A model generated the notes under the pieces. That model was not told the origin of the DNA, did no database searches, and saw only the letters and a program-made list of their open reading frames with translations. From Dryomyza anilis (Eukaryota; Arthropoda; Insecta; Diptera; Dryomyzidae): DNA of 64,000 bases. The translations under genes and the position numbers were made by a program. Shown piece after piece: positions 10,807 to 22,545 of this stretch (the first letter of the stretch is position 1; the number at the start of each line of letters is the position of its first letter). The stretch is taken from assembly GCA_951804985.1 (NCBI GenBank), contig OX638131.1, positions 53,131,078 through 53,195,077 on the forward strand, in the 5' to 3' direction.

Positions 10807-11190
10807 AAGGATATGCTTCTACCTGTTGGTAAGGAGTTAAACACGAGGCCAGATCGTTTGACGAGGCCATAGATCTTCTTCGAAATGCATTTGCTCCTCC
10901 CAAACCTGATTGGAGGATTTATGCTGAAATATTTCAAGAAAAGCTAAAAGCATTAGAGAGTACGGATAGTTTTGTGTGTAGAAAACGAATATTGTTTTCA
11001 CAGTTAAAAGACAGACTACCCGATAAAACAATAATTAATATGATTTTTTCTCAAATTAATCTGCAAATACGGGATAAAATACAAATAGTAAAAATGGAAT
11101 CATATTAGGATTTGTTATGTAGTGCTCGTACAAAAAATTGGAAGCTGAAAAGAAAAATTTAATTTACCGCTGCCAGAACAAGCATCGCTG
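10660..11190 (+). pseudogene. Broken gag capsid region of Gypsy element 1
   Basis: In other frames this stretch codes for the capsid seen better in copy 2 (22780-23230): blocks VEDFIATILVYKET, LPLLLKGYA, GVKHEARSFDEAIDLLR and PKPDWRIYAEIFQEK. Here it is broken by frameshifts and stops, and about 120 bp around the zinc knuckle are missing near 11130 compared with copy 2. Capsid assembly would be lost. Confidence 0.65.
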
Positions 11191-11198
11191 GATACTAT

Positions 11199-11534
11199 TT
11201 GTTTCAAAAATTAAAGGAGAGGGGAATACCATTTCAAAAAGTTTTTTCTGATATCACTTTAGCTGATGGAATTCCTCGTAAAGAGATGGTTTATTCAACA
11301 ATCGTCCACATTATCATCGAAAAAAGATTTAAGCAAATTCGTTTTATCTGCTTACCAAGCGCAAAAGATAATAGAACACTATTAGGCATTGATTTCTTAG
11401 AGCAATCTGGTATTGTTATGGACTTGGCACAGATGACCTGGTATTTTAAGGACCAGCCACAGAAAATATTTGAATTTAAAACGAAAAGTTCAATTAGCCA
11501 AGCTAATATTGAGAAACATTCACAACAATTTTAA
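11199..11534 (+). pseudogene. Protease C-terminal region of Gypsy element 1
   Basis: The frame ends the protease with LLGIDFLEQSGIVMDL (about 11380-11430), a block typical of Ty3/Gypsy proteases, and then runs into the linker to RT. The active-site DTG/DSG region upstream was not recognised. A CAA codon of copy 2 is TAA here (11532-11534), so the pol frame is closed by a nonsense change. Confidence 0.7.
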
Positions 11535-11567
11535 TCAAACCCAAACCCAAACCCAATAGATAATTTC

Positions 11568-12058
11568 ATGTCATGGTTTGAGGCAAATAATAATAATATT
11601 TTTAATGGTGATAAAACCCCAAATAGTTCAACAACATTAATAAATGACTATTCTCCTGGGGGACTTGATAAAATATTTGAAAATTCGTTACCAATTAACT
11701 ACAAAACTCCAATTGAATGTAATTTATTTCCTCCCTTAAGAAAGAAAAAAGAAAATGAAGCAGAAGACAATGCACTTTCTCTTGAGCTTAATTTTATCGA
11801 TGTGCTTTTACTACAAAATGAAGCCCCTCACCTTAGCAAATTAGACAGAGAAGCATTTAACACATTACTTTTGGATCGTATTCAAATTTTTGAAAATATT
11901 GCTGTACCAATTAAAAAAAATTTTCACACAATAAATACAGGCGATCATGAACCAATTGCAACTACACCATACAGAATATCACCTGCAATGAAGCAGCGGC
12001 TTGAATTAGAATTAAAAGATATGCTAAAACTACGAATTATACAGGAAACTGAATCCCC
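11568..12058 (+). pseudogene. RT N-terminal part of Gypsy element 1, truncated
   Basis: The frame codes for the linker and the start of the reverse transcriptase, including the block INTGDHEPIATTPYRISP (about 11932-11985), which commonly opens a Ty3/Gypsy RT, and a helix LELELKDMLKLRIIQETESP. At about 12058 the similarity ends at a SINE-like piece, and palm, RNase H, integrase and 3' LTR are missing. Copy 2 has a frameshift in the lysine-rich run of the linker (about 23995) where this copy is open, so the lesions of the two copies differ. Confidence 0.7.
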
Positions 12059-12205
12059 TTGTTTTACTCTCGTAGGTTTGCCATTTACTGCCGAGAGGTG
12101 CGCGGTATAGAAAAATGTTTCTATGAAAAGATGTTAGCCCCATTCCAGGCTTGAACCGGGGACTGTTCGGCTCGCAGTCCAACGCACTAACCACTGAGCT
12201 AAAAA
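12059..12205 (-). mobile_element. tRNA-derived SINE-like fragment
   Basis: On the minus strand a box A (TAGCTCAGTGG) and a box B (GGTTCAAGCCT) lie about 40 bp apart, as in a tRNA or a tRNA-derived SINE. Box A is near 12202, at the border of the AT-rich flank. The anticodon arm does not pair well and no complete cloverleaf with acceptor stem can be drawn, so a working tRNA is unlikely. Downstream (12059-12120) comes a non-tRNA body. It interrupts the RT of Gypsy element 1, which supports an insertion. Confidence 0.55.
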
Positions 12206-12390
12206 TAAGAAAACAAATACAATTAGTTAATAGTGTGTTTTTATTTTGTACACAATCCAGAGATACGAACTTGTAGTTCTGTTTTCGTAACAATATAAAA
12301 TATGTTGCTATGCTCTGGATAACCATAAATCATGTTCTTGTTCTTCACATCTTAAAAAATAAAAATATCTTAAAAATATTAAAAACAAAC

Positions 12391-14488
12391 GCAATATTTG
12401 CATTTATGAATATATTGAAATTACTGTGTGATATTAGTTTAAATTATATATTTAAAATTGTGTTTGTAGTTCTAAAAAGTGTATGGGCCATTTCACACCA
12501 AATCGACCAAAATAAGTCAAATTTAATATTTTACCTTTTCGATTTGTATAAAATTTGGGTACCTAGATATGTACTTATTTTTTTTATTTCATCCATTACT
12601 TCCAGAGATACTGTGGCTCAAAGTCACAAAAAATTTACCAAAATCACTTTTGTATGGTTGTTCATATTTAAATATTTAAATATAGTATATATCTCAAAAA
12701 CTATAGACAATTTGATGAAACTGACGCCATTTTCGAAATCAGAGTTACAAATTAGGGATGTCAATCCCGGAATTTCGGGATCCCGGGATTTGCGTCATAT
12801 CAGTCCCTAAAAACTGATCCCGGGATCATCGTTAAATCCCGGGACTTTCAGGATTACAAAAAAAGGTAGTAGATTAATATTTAATAGTTTATTCAAAAGT
12901 CTTTTAATGTTTTTATACACATTTCGTGAATAAGTAAATCTAACATTTAATGGATTGTAATTCTAAGACACTGGCGTCAATATACATGAATTACATGCTT
13001 TTTGACTTTGACAATTGATAAACTTTACGACACTTTCGACTAGTAATTATTATAATCTTTCGATTCGAAATACAGAAAGTACTTAAAAATAGTAAATAAT
13101 TATAATATCATGACGGTCTCATTTTAAACTAATTTTTATTTTCAAGACAGTCGGGTTTCGAATAGCGATAAAACTGGAACCGTTGTCAATGAATGTAACC
13201 TTTATTAATAACAAAATACATAAATAAATATAATTTAACACCCTAACATTTTTTCATTTGGGTCTAAAACTAACCCATTTTCACATTCATTATAATCAAA
13301 TTGTGCGTACTACAAATTTCAGTCATATAAAATCCATTTGACCGAGAATAAATCTTTTTACAATATCTGAATTCGATTAAACTAACAGTATAAAATCCAC
13401 TCAATTGAGTTCACATAAATAAATCCACGTTCTTAAATTGAATTAATTTTAAAATTGTTATTAATTAAAAATCATATATAACTTAAAAAAAATGTCTCCA
13501 CTATAAACTATTTTTTTTTTAATTATAATACTTTATAAATTTTTGTTTTCCACCATAAACCAATATCCCAATAACAATTTGATTGTTCATTCAAAATTAA
13601 AATTTTGTTATATTTGTACTAAAAAATAGTTTTTCAATAAAAAGTATTTAAAAAATGATTAATGATTAACTGGGGTTATTATATCGCGGATTTTGTATTT
13701 TGGATACCATGTATATTTGGATATATTTGGATACCCAACATCAAAACAGATGCATTTGAATATATGAGTTTTGTTTGAGCCTTAAGCATTATAATTATTT
13801 ATTATTCAAACATAGATATGATTATTTTAGCCTTTGCTATTATTTTTTAAAATTTTTCAGGATTGAAAAATAGTCCGGGTTTGACATCCCTATTACGAAT
13901 ACATTAAAAAATTATTGCAAATTTTACTTTTGAAAAAAACATTTTTTTTTTTCAATACAAAAAATATTATAAAATTTACAAAATTCATTTTTAAAATACG
14001 ATGCGATCAAAATACCTTCTTGAAATTTGGCAAGAACATTTATATTAAATCAACCAAAATATGTGATTTTTTTATAATTTTAAAAAGGTTCCTTTTTAAG
14101 GACATCAATTTGTATGTGCAAGGATAATTACCACGGGCCATATGTTGAAGTTTAGAAGTTACAACTTAATTGTTATAAAAGCTTGTTCTATTAGATTTCT
14201 ACTTTAAGAGATATTGATATATGAACAACCCTAGAAAAGTGATTTTTGGCCCATTTTCTGTAACTTTGAACAAAAATGAAAAAAAAAATGGTCAGTACAT
14301 ATCTAGGTACCCTTTATCAGTTACCCAAATTTTATTGAAATCGAAAAGGTAAAATCTGAAATTTGACTTATTTGGTCGATTTGGTGTGGAATGTCCCATA
14401 CACTTTTTAGAACTACAAACACAATTTTATTTATAATTTAAACTAATGTCACACAGTAATTTCAATATATTCAAATGCAAATATTGCG
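12391..14488. mobile_element. Long inverted-repeat element split by a hAT-like insertion
   Basis: The left arm 12391-12666 and right arm 14221-14488 are inverted copies. Both contain, in opposite orientation, ATTTGCAT...ATATTGAAATTACTGTGTGA, the AGTGTATGGG word and the GGTCGATTTGGTGTGGAATG block. Inside the interior lies the hAT-like element 12753-13892, and further repeat units of the 5270-5970 type lie at 13990-14220. The arms are long enough to fold a transcript into a hairpin. There is no coding sequence. Confidence 0.7.
12753..13892. mobile_element. hAT-like non-autonomous element with 8-bp target duplication
   Basis: The left end TAGGGATGTCAATCCC is answered by GGGTTTGACATCCCTA at the right end, a hAT-type TIR. 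The flanks TTACAAAT (12745-12752) and TTACGAAT (13893-13900) are an 8-bp target duplication with one mismatch, which is the hAT size. Subterminal CCCGGGAT repeats follow the left TIR (12764-12850). The interior is AT-rich and carries no transposase. Confidence 0.85.
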
Positions 14489-14570
14489 ATGCGATCAAAA
14501 TACCATCTTGAAGAACATTTATATTAAATCAACCAAAATATGTGTTTTTAGCTGCCCACCCTAGGTTTGA
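13990..14570 (+). repeat. Further units of the GGTCGATTTGGTGTGG repeat
   Basis: The word GATGCGATCAAAATACC, followed by the TTGGCAAGAACATTTATATTAAATC type of sequence, is found at about 13999 and again at about 14490. It also occurs at 5531. The distance of about 490 bp agrees with the unit seen at 5.3-6.0 kb. The unit starting at 14490 breaks off at about 14550. Confidence 0.6.
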
Positions 14571-17470
14571 AATTTCAATTAATAATAATATTTCATTTAA
14601 AAAATACGAATATGGAAACCATTTTTGATTCTGTTTATGTGTTTGTGAAAATTTTTCATTGATTTTTGTTCTGTCGGCATTTAATACAGTTTTGAATAAT
14701 ATGTTATATGTTATATTAATATTTATTGTGTTTAAATGAAAATATCGTCGTTGTAGAACAAAAAGTCACCAAATACATTTTCCAAATGCCAAATATTCAT
14801 TTACAAAAATCTTTATATATCTGTCAATTTTTAATCGATGAAAGATTTACATAAAACTGAGAGTTTTATGTAAATCTTTCAATTGATATTTCAACTTTAA
14901 AAATGCATCAAATACTTTTTATAATATTAATCAACAAACTCAAAATTTAAGTTTTTCATAAAAATGTATATCGTTTTACAACGACGATATAGTCCTCAAA
15001 AAAAACATTTGTACATAAGAGTTTTCAAAATTTTTCAGAAAACCAATTAATAACGTAAATGTACCCTAAAAAAATTAAATTTTACCACATAAAATAAAAA
15101 ATAAAATAAAAGTAAAATTTTATAAATATGTTTGTCAAATTGAAACCCATCATTTAATTTACATTAAGTCAATTACTTATTTAAATTTAAAATTTTCTAT
15201 ATCCAATTATTGGACAAAATTAATTCTCACTGTCCTACACTCATAATGTTACAGCACATGGACGTAAATCTGCCCTCTAGATTTTTTTTATTCAATTAAT
15301 AACAAAAATGAATTTAAACAATACGAATACAATATATATAACAATACAGTATATCAATTAAATATGTTAACTTAAACAAGGAAAAGCCCGTAACCGGATT
15401 CGTAATCGTAATTCATTCACTACAATTCGTATTCGAAGTTATTTTTTAATTTAATGAATTTAATATATATTTTAAATTGATTTACAAAAAATATTTTAAA
15501 AATATACAAAAAATATTTTAAAAATATACAAAAAATATTTTAAAATAAAACACATTTAATAAATATTCTGTAACGTGCTGATAAAAAATATAGCTTAATA
15601 TCATTTTAATAACTGTTTTGTGAAAAAGCGTAGAAAAGCATTAAATTGTTTTTAGTAAGAATATCAGTAATATTGAATTGTCTAACTCTGCATCTGAAAC
15701 TACTTAATTTTTCTACTTTTTCAGAAGATTTATATAATTGATTTTAGAAGATTTATATTCCCATTAAAATAATCTTTCAATAACGAAATATTGTGAAATT
15801 CATTTTCGATTAAAATTTTAATATTTAATGAAAAAAAATCGAATTTATTACTAATTTGTTTCAATAGAATGTTTTATGAATAATAAACTATACCACTTCA
15901 TATTTGACTTTTTTCACATGAACTTGGTACATTTTAATAGTTTTGAAAAATTAAAATTGTTTAAAAAATAATTGAGTTAATATTTGAATAAATATTGGAC
16001 ATTAAAAGGCAAAATTGCTCAAAAAAGGAAAAGTTCATTAAAAATAAAGTCAATCCAAGTATTGGTCAACAATTTCTATTTTCTACTAATGTTGCATGCG
16101 TAGTATTGAAGTCGACTGCAGACAGTGGAACATAGCATTTTACGTATGAATTAAATATTTTTATTTTTTTGTTATTATTGTATACTTTATATGTACGATT
16201 AATGAATATTATAATAAATATTGTTAATTAAAAAAACCTCGCTTGACACTTTGGCAATAACATTTTTTGTCAACTTGTGATGTATTATTAACGGAATAAG
16301 AACATATAAGATTGGTATTATTATAAATAAATTTTTTTCAAAACATACATTATTTTTCAATATATATATCTTTTTCAACATCACGAATAATAATTTTTGT
16401 CAGGTTTTGTTTTACTTTGTTACACTGTACTCTCACCGCACTTTCGTTCCTTCAGTGTTTCATCATTTCATTAATAAAATAGGAAAAAATGTGAAATAAT
16501 TAATAATTTTAGAATATAGTTAAGTTTAAGGTTTTAATCACAATTTGTATATCCCAAAACCTTTTATAAAACAATAACAAATAATTGATTTTTTTAAGCA
16601 AACATTATATTAAAAAATTTTTTAATTATTTAAAATATTTATTTAAAATTTTTATATTTTAGAAATTGAAAAAATAAGCAATATAAATGGGTCCGTTAAA
16701 ACCAATTTGACATAATTAAACAGTTATATAAAGCTTTAAATTTCCAATAATTCCATCAAAATGCAACACTTATAGACGAAGCGTAGCATTCCCCGCTTTT
16801 TGAGCTTTTTATTTCAAAATGAATTTCACTTGAATTGTTCGTTGTTGAGAATCTAGTAGGCTTTTCATTATTTGTATTTTGCGATATTTTTAAAGTAGGA
16901 TGTGAAATTGATGTATGAGAGCCAAATAAAAATTTATTACAAATTTGTCATAGTTATTTGTGAAAACTAAAGAAGTGGTTGTTCTGCACTTATAAAGAAA
17001 AAAATAGAATCGAAAGTAAGTTAAAATTTTGATTATAATAAAATTTCATAATAGTAAATTATTTGCAAACTGAGCTACAATCACCGATATGAAAGATTAC
17101 AGTATTGAAAACGAGGATATACCTACTTATGATGAATTATGATAATTGTTTTTTAGATATCCAATATATCTAATAATTATAATTAAATCACGAATTGAAT
17201 TGTTTCAAACTTTGGTATTTAGATACATCTTACAAAAAAAAGCAAACATAAAAAAATAAATCAAGTACAGTTTCAAATATTGCAAAAGCGTATATGTATA
17301 TTGGAATACAAAAATTAGTCTTAAGAATTAAAAAGTTTTCTAAAAAAATAGTTGACAAATATTGTGGAAGCTACGTATTTTAGTGGTATTAGCTAATTTT
17401 ATCACAACATGATTTTCGATTCTATGGCTTTAGGTTTCATTCAAATTAAATTTAGTATTTATTTAGTTTT
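14571..17470. other. AT-rich DNA without recognised features
   Basis: Stops are dense in all frames. Apart from a three-fold tandem repeat at 15481-15546 no gene, RNA, TIR or internal repeat was recognised. Intron or heavily decayed repeat DNA would look the same. Confidence 0.5.
15481..15546. repeat. 22-bp tandem repeat, three copies
   Basis: A unit of about 22 bp (CAAAAAATATTTTAAAAATATA) repeats three times, the last incomplete. It is simple AT-rich minisatellite DNA. Confidence 0.75.
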
Positions 17471-17484
17471 AATCAAGGATTGAA

Positions 17485-17632
17485 ACCTAAACGAATAACG
17501 GTTTCGATTTCGGTTTCGGTTTTTTCCGCGTTTCGGTTTCGGTTACGGTTTCGGTTTTAAGTTTTTATAACGAAACGGTTTCGGTATACCGGTTCCATGT
17601 TACGGTTTTGGTTTTGATTTCGGTTTTTGTAT
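17485..17632. repeat. GGTTTC hexamer-rich low-complexity stretch
   Basis: CGGTTTC and CGGTTT words recur throughout. On the opposite strand they read GAAACCG, like the GAACCGGAATCGG runs inside the hAT-like element at 43.3-43.6 kb. It may be the core of a decayed element of that family. Confidence 0.5.
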
Positions 17633-18212
17633 AAATTTTCTTTATTTCCATATTTTTCAAATAATTTTACATTTTTTATATGGTGCTAAATTATGATACT
17701 GGGGTAAAGTGGGAAACGTAATTTAAACATTGTTTGTTGTTATTTTAGTAAAATATTGTGTTATATGAATTATTTAATTGATTACGTCAAGAAAAAAATT
17801 TAATTTAAAATTTCGTGACCACAAACCAATGAAAAGCAACATTTTGACTTCAACTGATATATGATCTGAATTGAAAAGAAGATTTTTGTACAATTTTCAT
17901 CCATAAAAGCCAAAGAAATTAAATTTCAACAATTCTGTGAACTGCAATATATGTAAACTAGTGATGTTCATTTGCAAGAGCAAGGTAAGAAATGTTAATC
18001 TTAATCTTTTAAATTTTAAATAAAGATCGAAGACAAATATCTTAAACTGCATATTAATTATGAAAACGAATAGAATTTGAACACTAATTGTATTTAAGTT
18101 ACTTATGTTCCATTTTTTCAATTTCTTTAACATTTTACTAACAAAAAAAAATCCAATAACATAAAAATTTGAATTATATTTTAACAAGAATTAACAACAA
18201 AGGATTCAAAAA

Positions 18213-19905
18213 ATGGAAGATATGAAAGAATTGCTAATTCAGCATGAGTCTAGCCAAAAGCACAAAGATGGGACTATGTTGTAGTTAGAATCAAAGAACA
18301 TTTCAACCGGATTACATGAATCTGTAGCAAATTTAATAGATCAACAGAGAAGTTCCGAGGTTATCGAGAATAGGAATCACATGAAGTATTTAATTTTAGC
18401 GACTTCATTTTTAGCTCGACAAGGTTTTGCTTTTCGAGGAGATGACGAATCAAAAGAATCCTCAAACAAAGTTATATTGAATTGCTGGAAACTTTAAGCG
18501 ACTTTTCGCCGCAACTACAAGAAAGACTTCGAAAACGATATGGAAACTATACCTCATTACCTTATCATATATCTCACAAAGAGCAACTAAGTTTCGTCAT
18601 TTGATGGTTCAGTCTGAGAGAAGCCTCTAGGTACTTTTCATATGGAAAATGTAGATGCTCAGTCATTAGCAACTGCTGTCAAAAATGCAGTTATACAAAA
18701 CAAATTATCATGGGATAAGTGTGTCGCGCAATGCTACGATGGCGCTGCAGTTATGAGCGGAAGTCTGCGTGGCGTTCAGGCACGCATTAAAGAAATTGCT
18801 CCACATGTGATCTACATCCACTGTCATGCCCATCGACTAAACCTTGTTCTAGTCAACACCGTCAAAAACATACCAGAGATTGTTGACATGTTTTCAATCA
18901 TCCAGTCTATTTACGTGTTCTTGACAAATAGCGGCCCACGACATGAACTCTTTGTAAAAGCTCAAATTGAAGAGAATTTACAAGTGTTAGAGCTAGAAAG
19001 ATTGGTTGAAACTCGGTGGTGTTATTGGTATCGATCTGTTCGTAAAATAAAGCTTAGAATAGAAACAATTGCAAATGTAATAGAGGCAATAACATTACGG
19101 CATTCCGATCCGATACCAAAAGCCGAAGCTTTGGGACTACAAAAACGAATTCAAACAATTCAGTTCCTACGTTGTTTGATATTGGCTGAAAAATTGCTTC
19201 GGGCAGTTAATTCATTGTCTGAAGAATTCATCAGTTGATTATCTATCCGCTGAAATAATGATTGAATCTACCAAAAGAGAACTAATTGCATTTAGAAATA
19301 ATGAAACTTGGTATAGTATTGTTAAAGAAGCTGCTGAAATTGGAGTAAAAATTGGAATTACAATGAACGACGAGAGGTGCGGAAATAAGCCAAATAGAGC
19401 TCATGCGATGTCCAAAAAATTATCGGAGTATTACGTGTTATCAACCACTGGCAAGAAGTCATCGGAAATGTCAAGCCAGTCAGTAAACGATTCAATGCGT
19501 ACCGGTATATTATTTGCATGCGTAGATAAGTTTACTTCAGAAATAAATGATCGATTTACAAATAACTGCAAAATTTTAAAGAATGTGTCTGCATTGAATC
19601 CAACATCAGCGAAATTTTTATGCCCGGATACACTCAAGAAACTTGTGGAATTATATCCAACAAGCGGTATCGACACAATGTTCCTTGAGGCGCAAACGAA
19701 TTCGGCAAAATCGCTAGTAAAATCGATGGAAGCCAGTCTATCGCCATTGACAATTCATGATCATAGAAACTGTTTGAGTCGTTTTCCGGCTGGTTTTAGT
19801 GAGATGCTTAAAATTATAGATTTAATCCTCACATTGCCAGTGACATCAGTGGAAAACGAAAAACTATTTAGCACCATTGCATGCCCCGCCCCCCCTAGTA
19901 AAACT
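18213..19905 (+). pseudogene. Degenerate hAT transposase (ZMYM/DUF4371 type)
   Basis: Pieces of one transposase are spread over at least four frames. They are an N-terminal part beginning inside a TTF-type zinc finger (HESSQKHKD), then RNHMKYLILATSFLARQGFAFRGDDES, a 198-residue open piece 18642-19238 with CYDGAAVMSG, HCHAHRLNLVLV and ETRWCYW, and a 216-residue open piece 19258-19908 ending in the C-terminal dimerisation block LPVTSVENEKLFS. These match hAT transposases of the group found in zinc-finger MYM-type proteins. Stops lie at 18282 and near 18496, with frameshifts near 18470, 18630 and 19235. The region expected to hold the first catalytic Asp appears to be deleted near 18570. The dimerisation domain is cut at about 19875 and joined directly to a C-rich end. 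The copy is inactive. Confidence 0.85.
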
Positions 19906-19921
19906 TGAAATTACGTCCTGC
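19876..19921. mobile_element. Right end of the hAT element, C-rich
   Basis: GCCCCGCCCCCCCTAG followed by AAATTACGTCCTGCG resembles the C-rich right end of this hAT group. The coding part joins it without the usual 3' coding remainder, so an internal deletion fused the transposase to the terminus. The matching left end was not found. Confidence 0.5.
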
Positions 19922-19924
19922 GTA

Positions 19925-21888
19925 CACGGATAGAAAAGCTTTGTTTGAATATGCTTGAATGTAAATATAACGTAATTCGAAATCACCATATAAATATTGG
20001 GAGTAATATCTAATTACATTATAATTGAATTGTATTATTATTTTGTTCAGATTGAAATATTATTATACGATATTTAAACATAAATTGCTTTAATCGCGGA
20101 TTTACATGAATTTAGTATATTAATGTTTCTGTAGAAGTATACATTTTTCATCAGAAATTAATATATGTATGTTTGATATTTCCGCTATTTTACTCACCCA
20201 TCGTCAATAAAAGGTTCTTTGAATTATATGTATTTGGTTATTCGTGATTGTTACTGGGTGACAAACATACATTTAATCAAAATATTACTATACTGTTAAT
20301 ACCAGATAGTGGCTGTTTGTGAAATTTCCAATTCATCCGTAAAGTACTGAACTCAAAATATGAACAATAGATGGAAATAAAATTATTAAGTGTAAATAAA
20401 ATATGTGTAATAATAATAAAATAAAAGTTTAAGTTTATAATTATATAATATAAATAACAAAAAATGTGATTTAAAAATAGGAAAAAAACGAATATTGTGG
20501 AAAGAAGATATTAGCACAAAATTTACTATTTTTACATAAAAATTAAATGTAAACATGAATATGTTTACATGTAAATAAAATGTTTTTCACATTCAAACAT
20601 AACGCCGAAAATTATTCATTCTGAACATAAATATATTTGTACGAAAACAAAAATATGTTTGGCTGTTATTACAATAATGTTTGGCAATGAAATAATACTT
20701 TTGTTTGCATGAGAGCCCTTTTTTTGCAGCGTGTATACAATAAAATATCGACAGCTTTTTATATAAAAATATATGATAAATATTTGAATACTAATTTTGT
20801 CTATAATTGGAATGAACAATGTAGGGGGCCATGTTTTAAAGTTCGCCCCCAAAAATAAAATCTTACCTCGTAAAACTGTCAGAAATATTTTTTTATTTTT
20901 TTTCGACCCCGCCAAAAACCTCCGTTTTTTCTTCATATCTTCTTTATTTTATGTCCAATCATCAAGTTTTATACATCGTTGGAAAGATATTGGCGGTTAA
21001 TATATTTGTCTTATAGGGTTAATTGACCTCCGACTTCAACAAGTGATGTTGGTTTTTTCAGACTTCTACCTCCCTAAGGGCGAGTTTACACGATAGAGAA
21101 AATAGCTAGAGATAGAGCAAAATAGAGCGAAAAATCTCATAGAGTTGTGTAAACACTACATAGAGCTCCACTGTAGGGAGCTCTACGGTAGATTTTTTTC
21201 TCTATCTCTAGCTAATTTCTCTATCGTGTATTCGAGCCTTAAATGCAATTTTAATATATATAATTAAAGTTCTCGAAAAATATAAAACTTTGCCGTTAAA
21301 ACTATTTAGTTTGCTTTATAAACAAAAAAGTCACAGCGTTTTAAGTGAGAACATTATTCAAAAACAAAATATTTTAAAAAATATTTGAAAGTTCACCCCT
21401 AACATAAAAGCTTACATTGAGAAGAGGTAAAAACAAGACCGTCAAAAACCGCCAAAAAAGTTTTTTCATCATAGCTTTTTTATTTGATGTTTGATCATCA
21501 AGTTTTATATATCGTTGGAAACGTCTCGGCGGTTAATATATTTATCCTATAGGTTTAATTGACCTCGACACGCTGCAAAAAAAGGGCTCTCCCAAACATA
21601 ATTTTGCAGGCATTAACATGTATGTTTGGAATTTTATGTAAACATAATATATAATTGACTGATAAATCATTTGTAAACAGGGTTGAGACTTGAACCGTGT
21701 TGTAATGAGCTCTGACTTACATTATAATATCCGTGAAACATTTTAATGTTGCCCCTTAAAATGGAGTATGTTCTAATGGAAACATAATAATTACAACATC
21801 CAAATAAAAAAAACATTTGAACCGAAACATAAATATGTTCAAAATAAAACATGATTTGAACGACCTGAATATAAATATGTTTCCTGAA
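19925..21888 (+). mobile_element. Left part of the TIR element (CACGGATAGAAAAG), copy 2
   Basis: This is a near-identical copy of 5971-7762. With the right TIR at 29113 it delimits a composite of about 9.2 kb that contains a Ty3/Gypsy element and a MITE. About 140 bp just before the LTR (present in copy 1 at about 7663-7770) are deleted here together with the first bases of the LTR. The interior has no transposase. Confidence 0.7.
21078..21239. mobile_element. Harbinger-like MITE (162 bp) with TAA duplication
   Basis: The ends GGGCGAGTTTACACGATAG and CTATCGTGTATTCGAGCCT form a hairpin-like inverted pair, and TAA flanks both sides (21075-21077 and 21240-21242). A related unoccupied sequence at about 29155-29175 reads CCCCTAAATGCAATT, which fits an insertion at TAA. 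A 3-bp TWA duplication is the rule for PIF/Harbinger. The remnant at 6950-7045 in copy 1 keeps only the right half. Confidence 0.7.
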
Positions 21889-21895
21889 TGTAATA

Positions 21896-22295
21896 TGGAT
21901 GCTGTTTTTAATCATTTCTTATATATTTTATTTTCGCAATTATTCAAACTATTAAATTTAATTTACATTATAATTTGTTTGCCACTACTGTTTACAAACT
22001 ATCTTGTTACATGTTATCGATTGTTTAACTATAACTAACTTCACACAAACGTATTGTAATTGTAATATTATTGCAGTTTTTTAATGTGACTCTTCTACAA
22101 TGTTCACTCCGCATGTAGATCTCGGCGAATAAAGTCATTAAAAATTAGACCGCTTGTCTTGTTTCTTCTTTTTATAAATAATTAAACTAAGACACTTGAA
22201 GACCTTCGGGGCTCTCGTGGCTAGTCGCTGAGGACAAATTAAGACGCTAATGCTGTCTGGTTTGGCCCAGCATAACATAAAATATCATCACTACA
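21896..22295 (+). repeat. 5' LTR of Ty3/Gypsy element 2 (5' edge damaged)
   Basis: From GGATGCTG onward it matches the LTRs at 7763 and 27004 and ends CATCACTACA. Its first eight bases are lost by a deletion that also took flanking DNA. Unlike the LTR at 7763 it keeps the 30-bp GCTAATGCTGTCTGG segment. Confidence 0.85.
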
Positions 22296-22297
22296 AC

Positions 22298-22310
22298 TGG
22301 CGCCCAACGT
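22298..22310 (+). other. Primer-binding site of element 2
   Basis: TGGCGCCCAACGT stands two bases after the LTR, exactly as in element 1. It is complementary to the 3' end of tRNA-Lys. Confidence 0.75.
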
Positions 22311-22545
22311 AAATTATTCGAATTTTTTAAATTTTATTTTAATTTTTTCGTCATAAAAATATTAGAGAGAATTCGTTGCGTTTGAACTTTGCTGCGTTTG
22401 TTTGTCTCACTAAGAATTTCTAATCTGTTGAATTTCTGCGTTGAAGCTGCGTACTTACTGATTATTTATTGTACTTGTCGTATAGGTTAGACTAACGCAT
22501 CGCTCATCGGTATCATTGATAGGGTTACCATCAGTTGCAAATAAA

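Noticed and set aside
12120..12205. Functional tRNA gene on the minus strand
   Set aside because: The anticodon stem has mismatches and no acceptor stem was found. The piece is better explained as SINE-like.
12310..12810. 166-codon plus-strand frame
   Set aside because: It runs through the arm of an inverted repeat and into a hAT-like TIR, starts in AT-rich DNA and has no domain.
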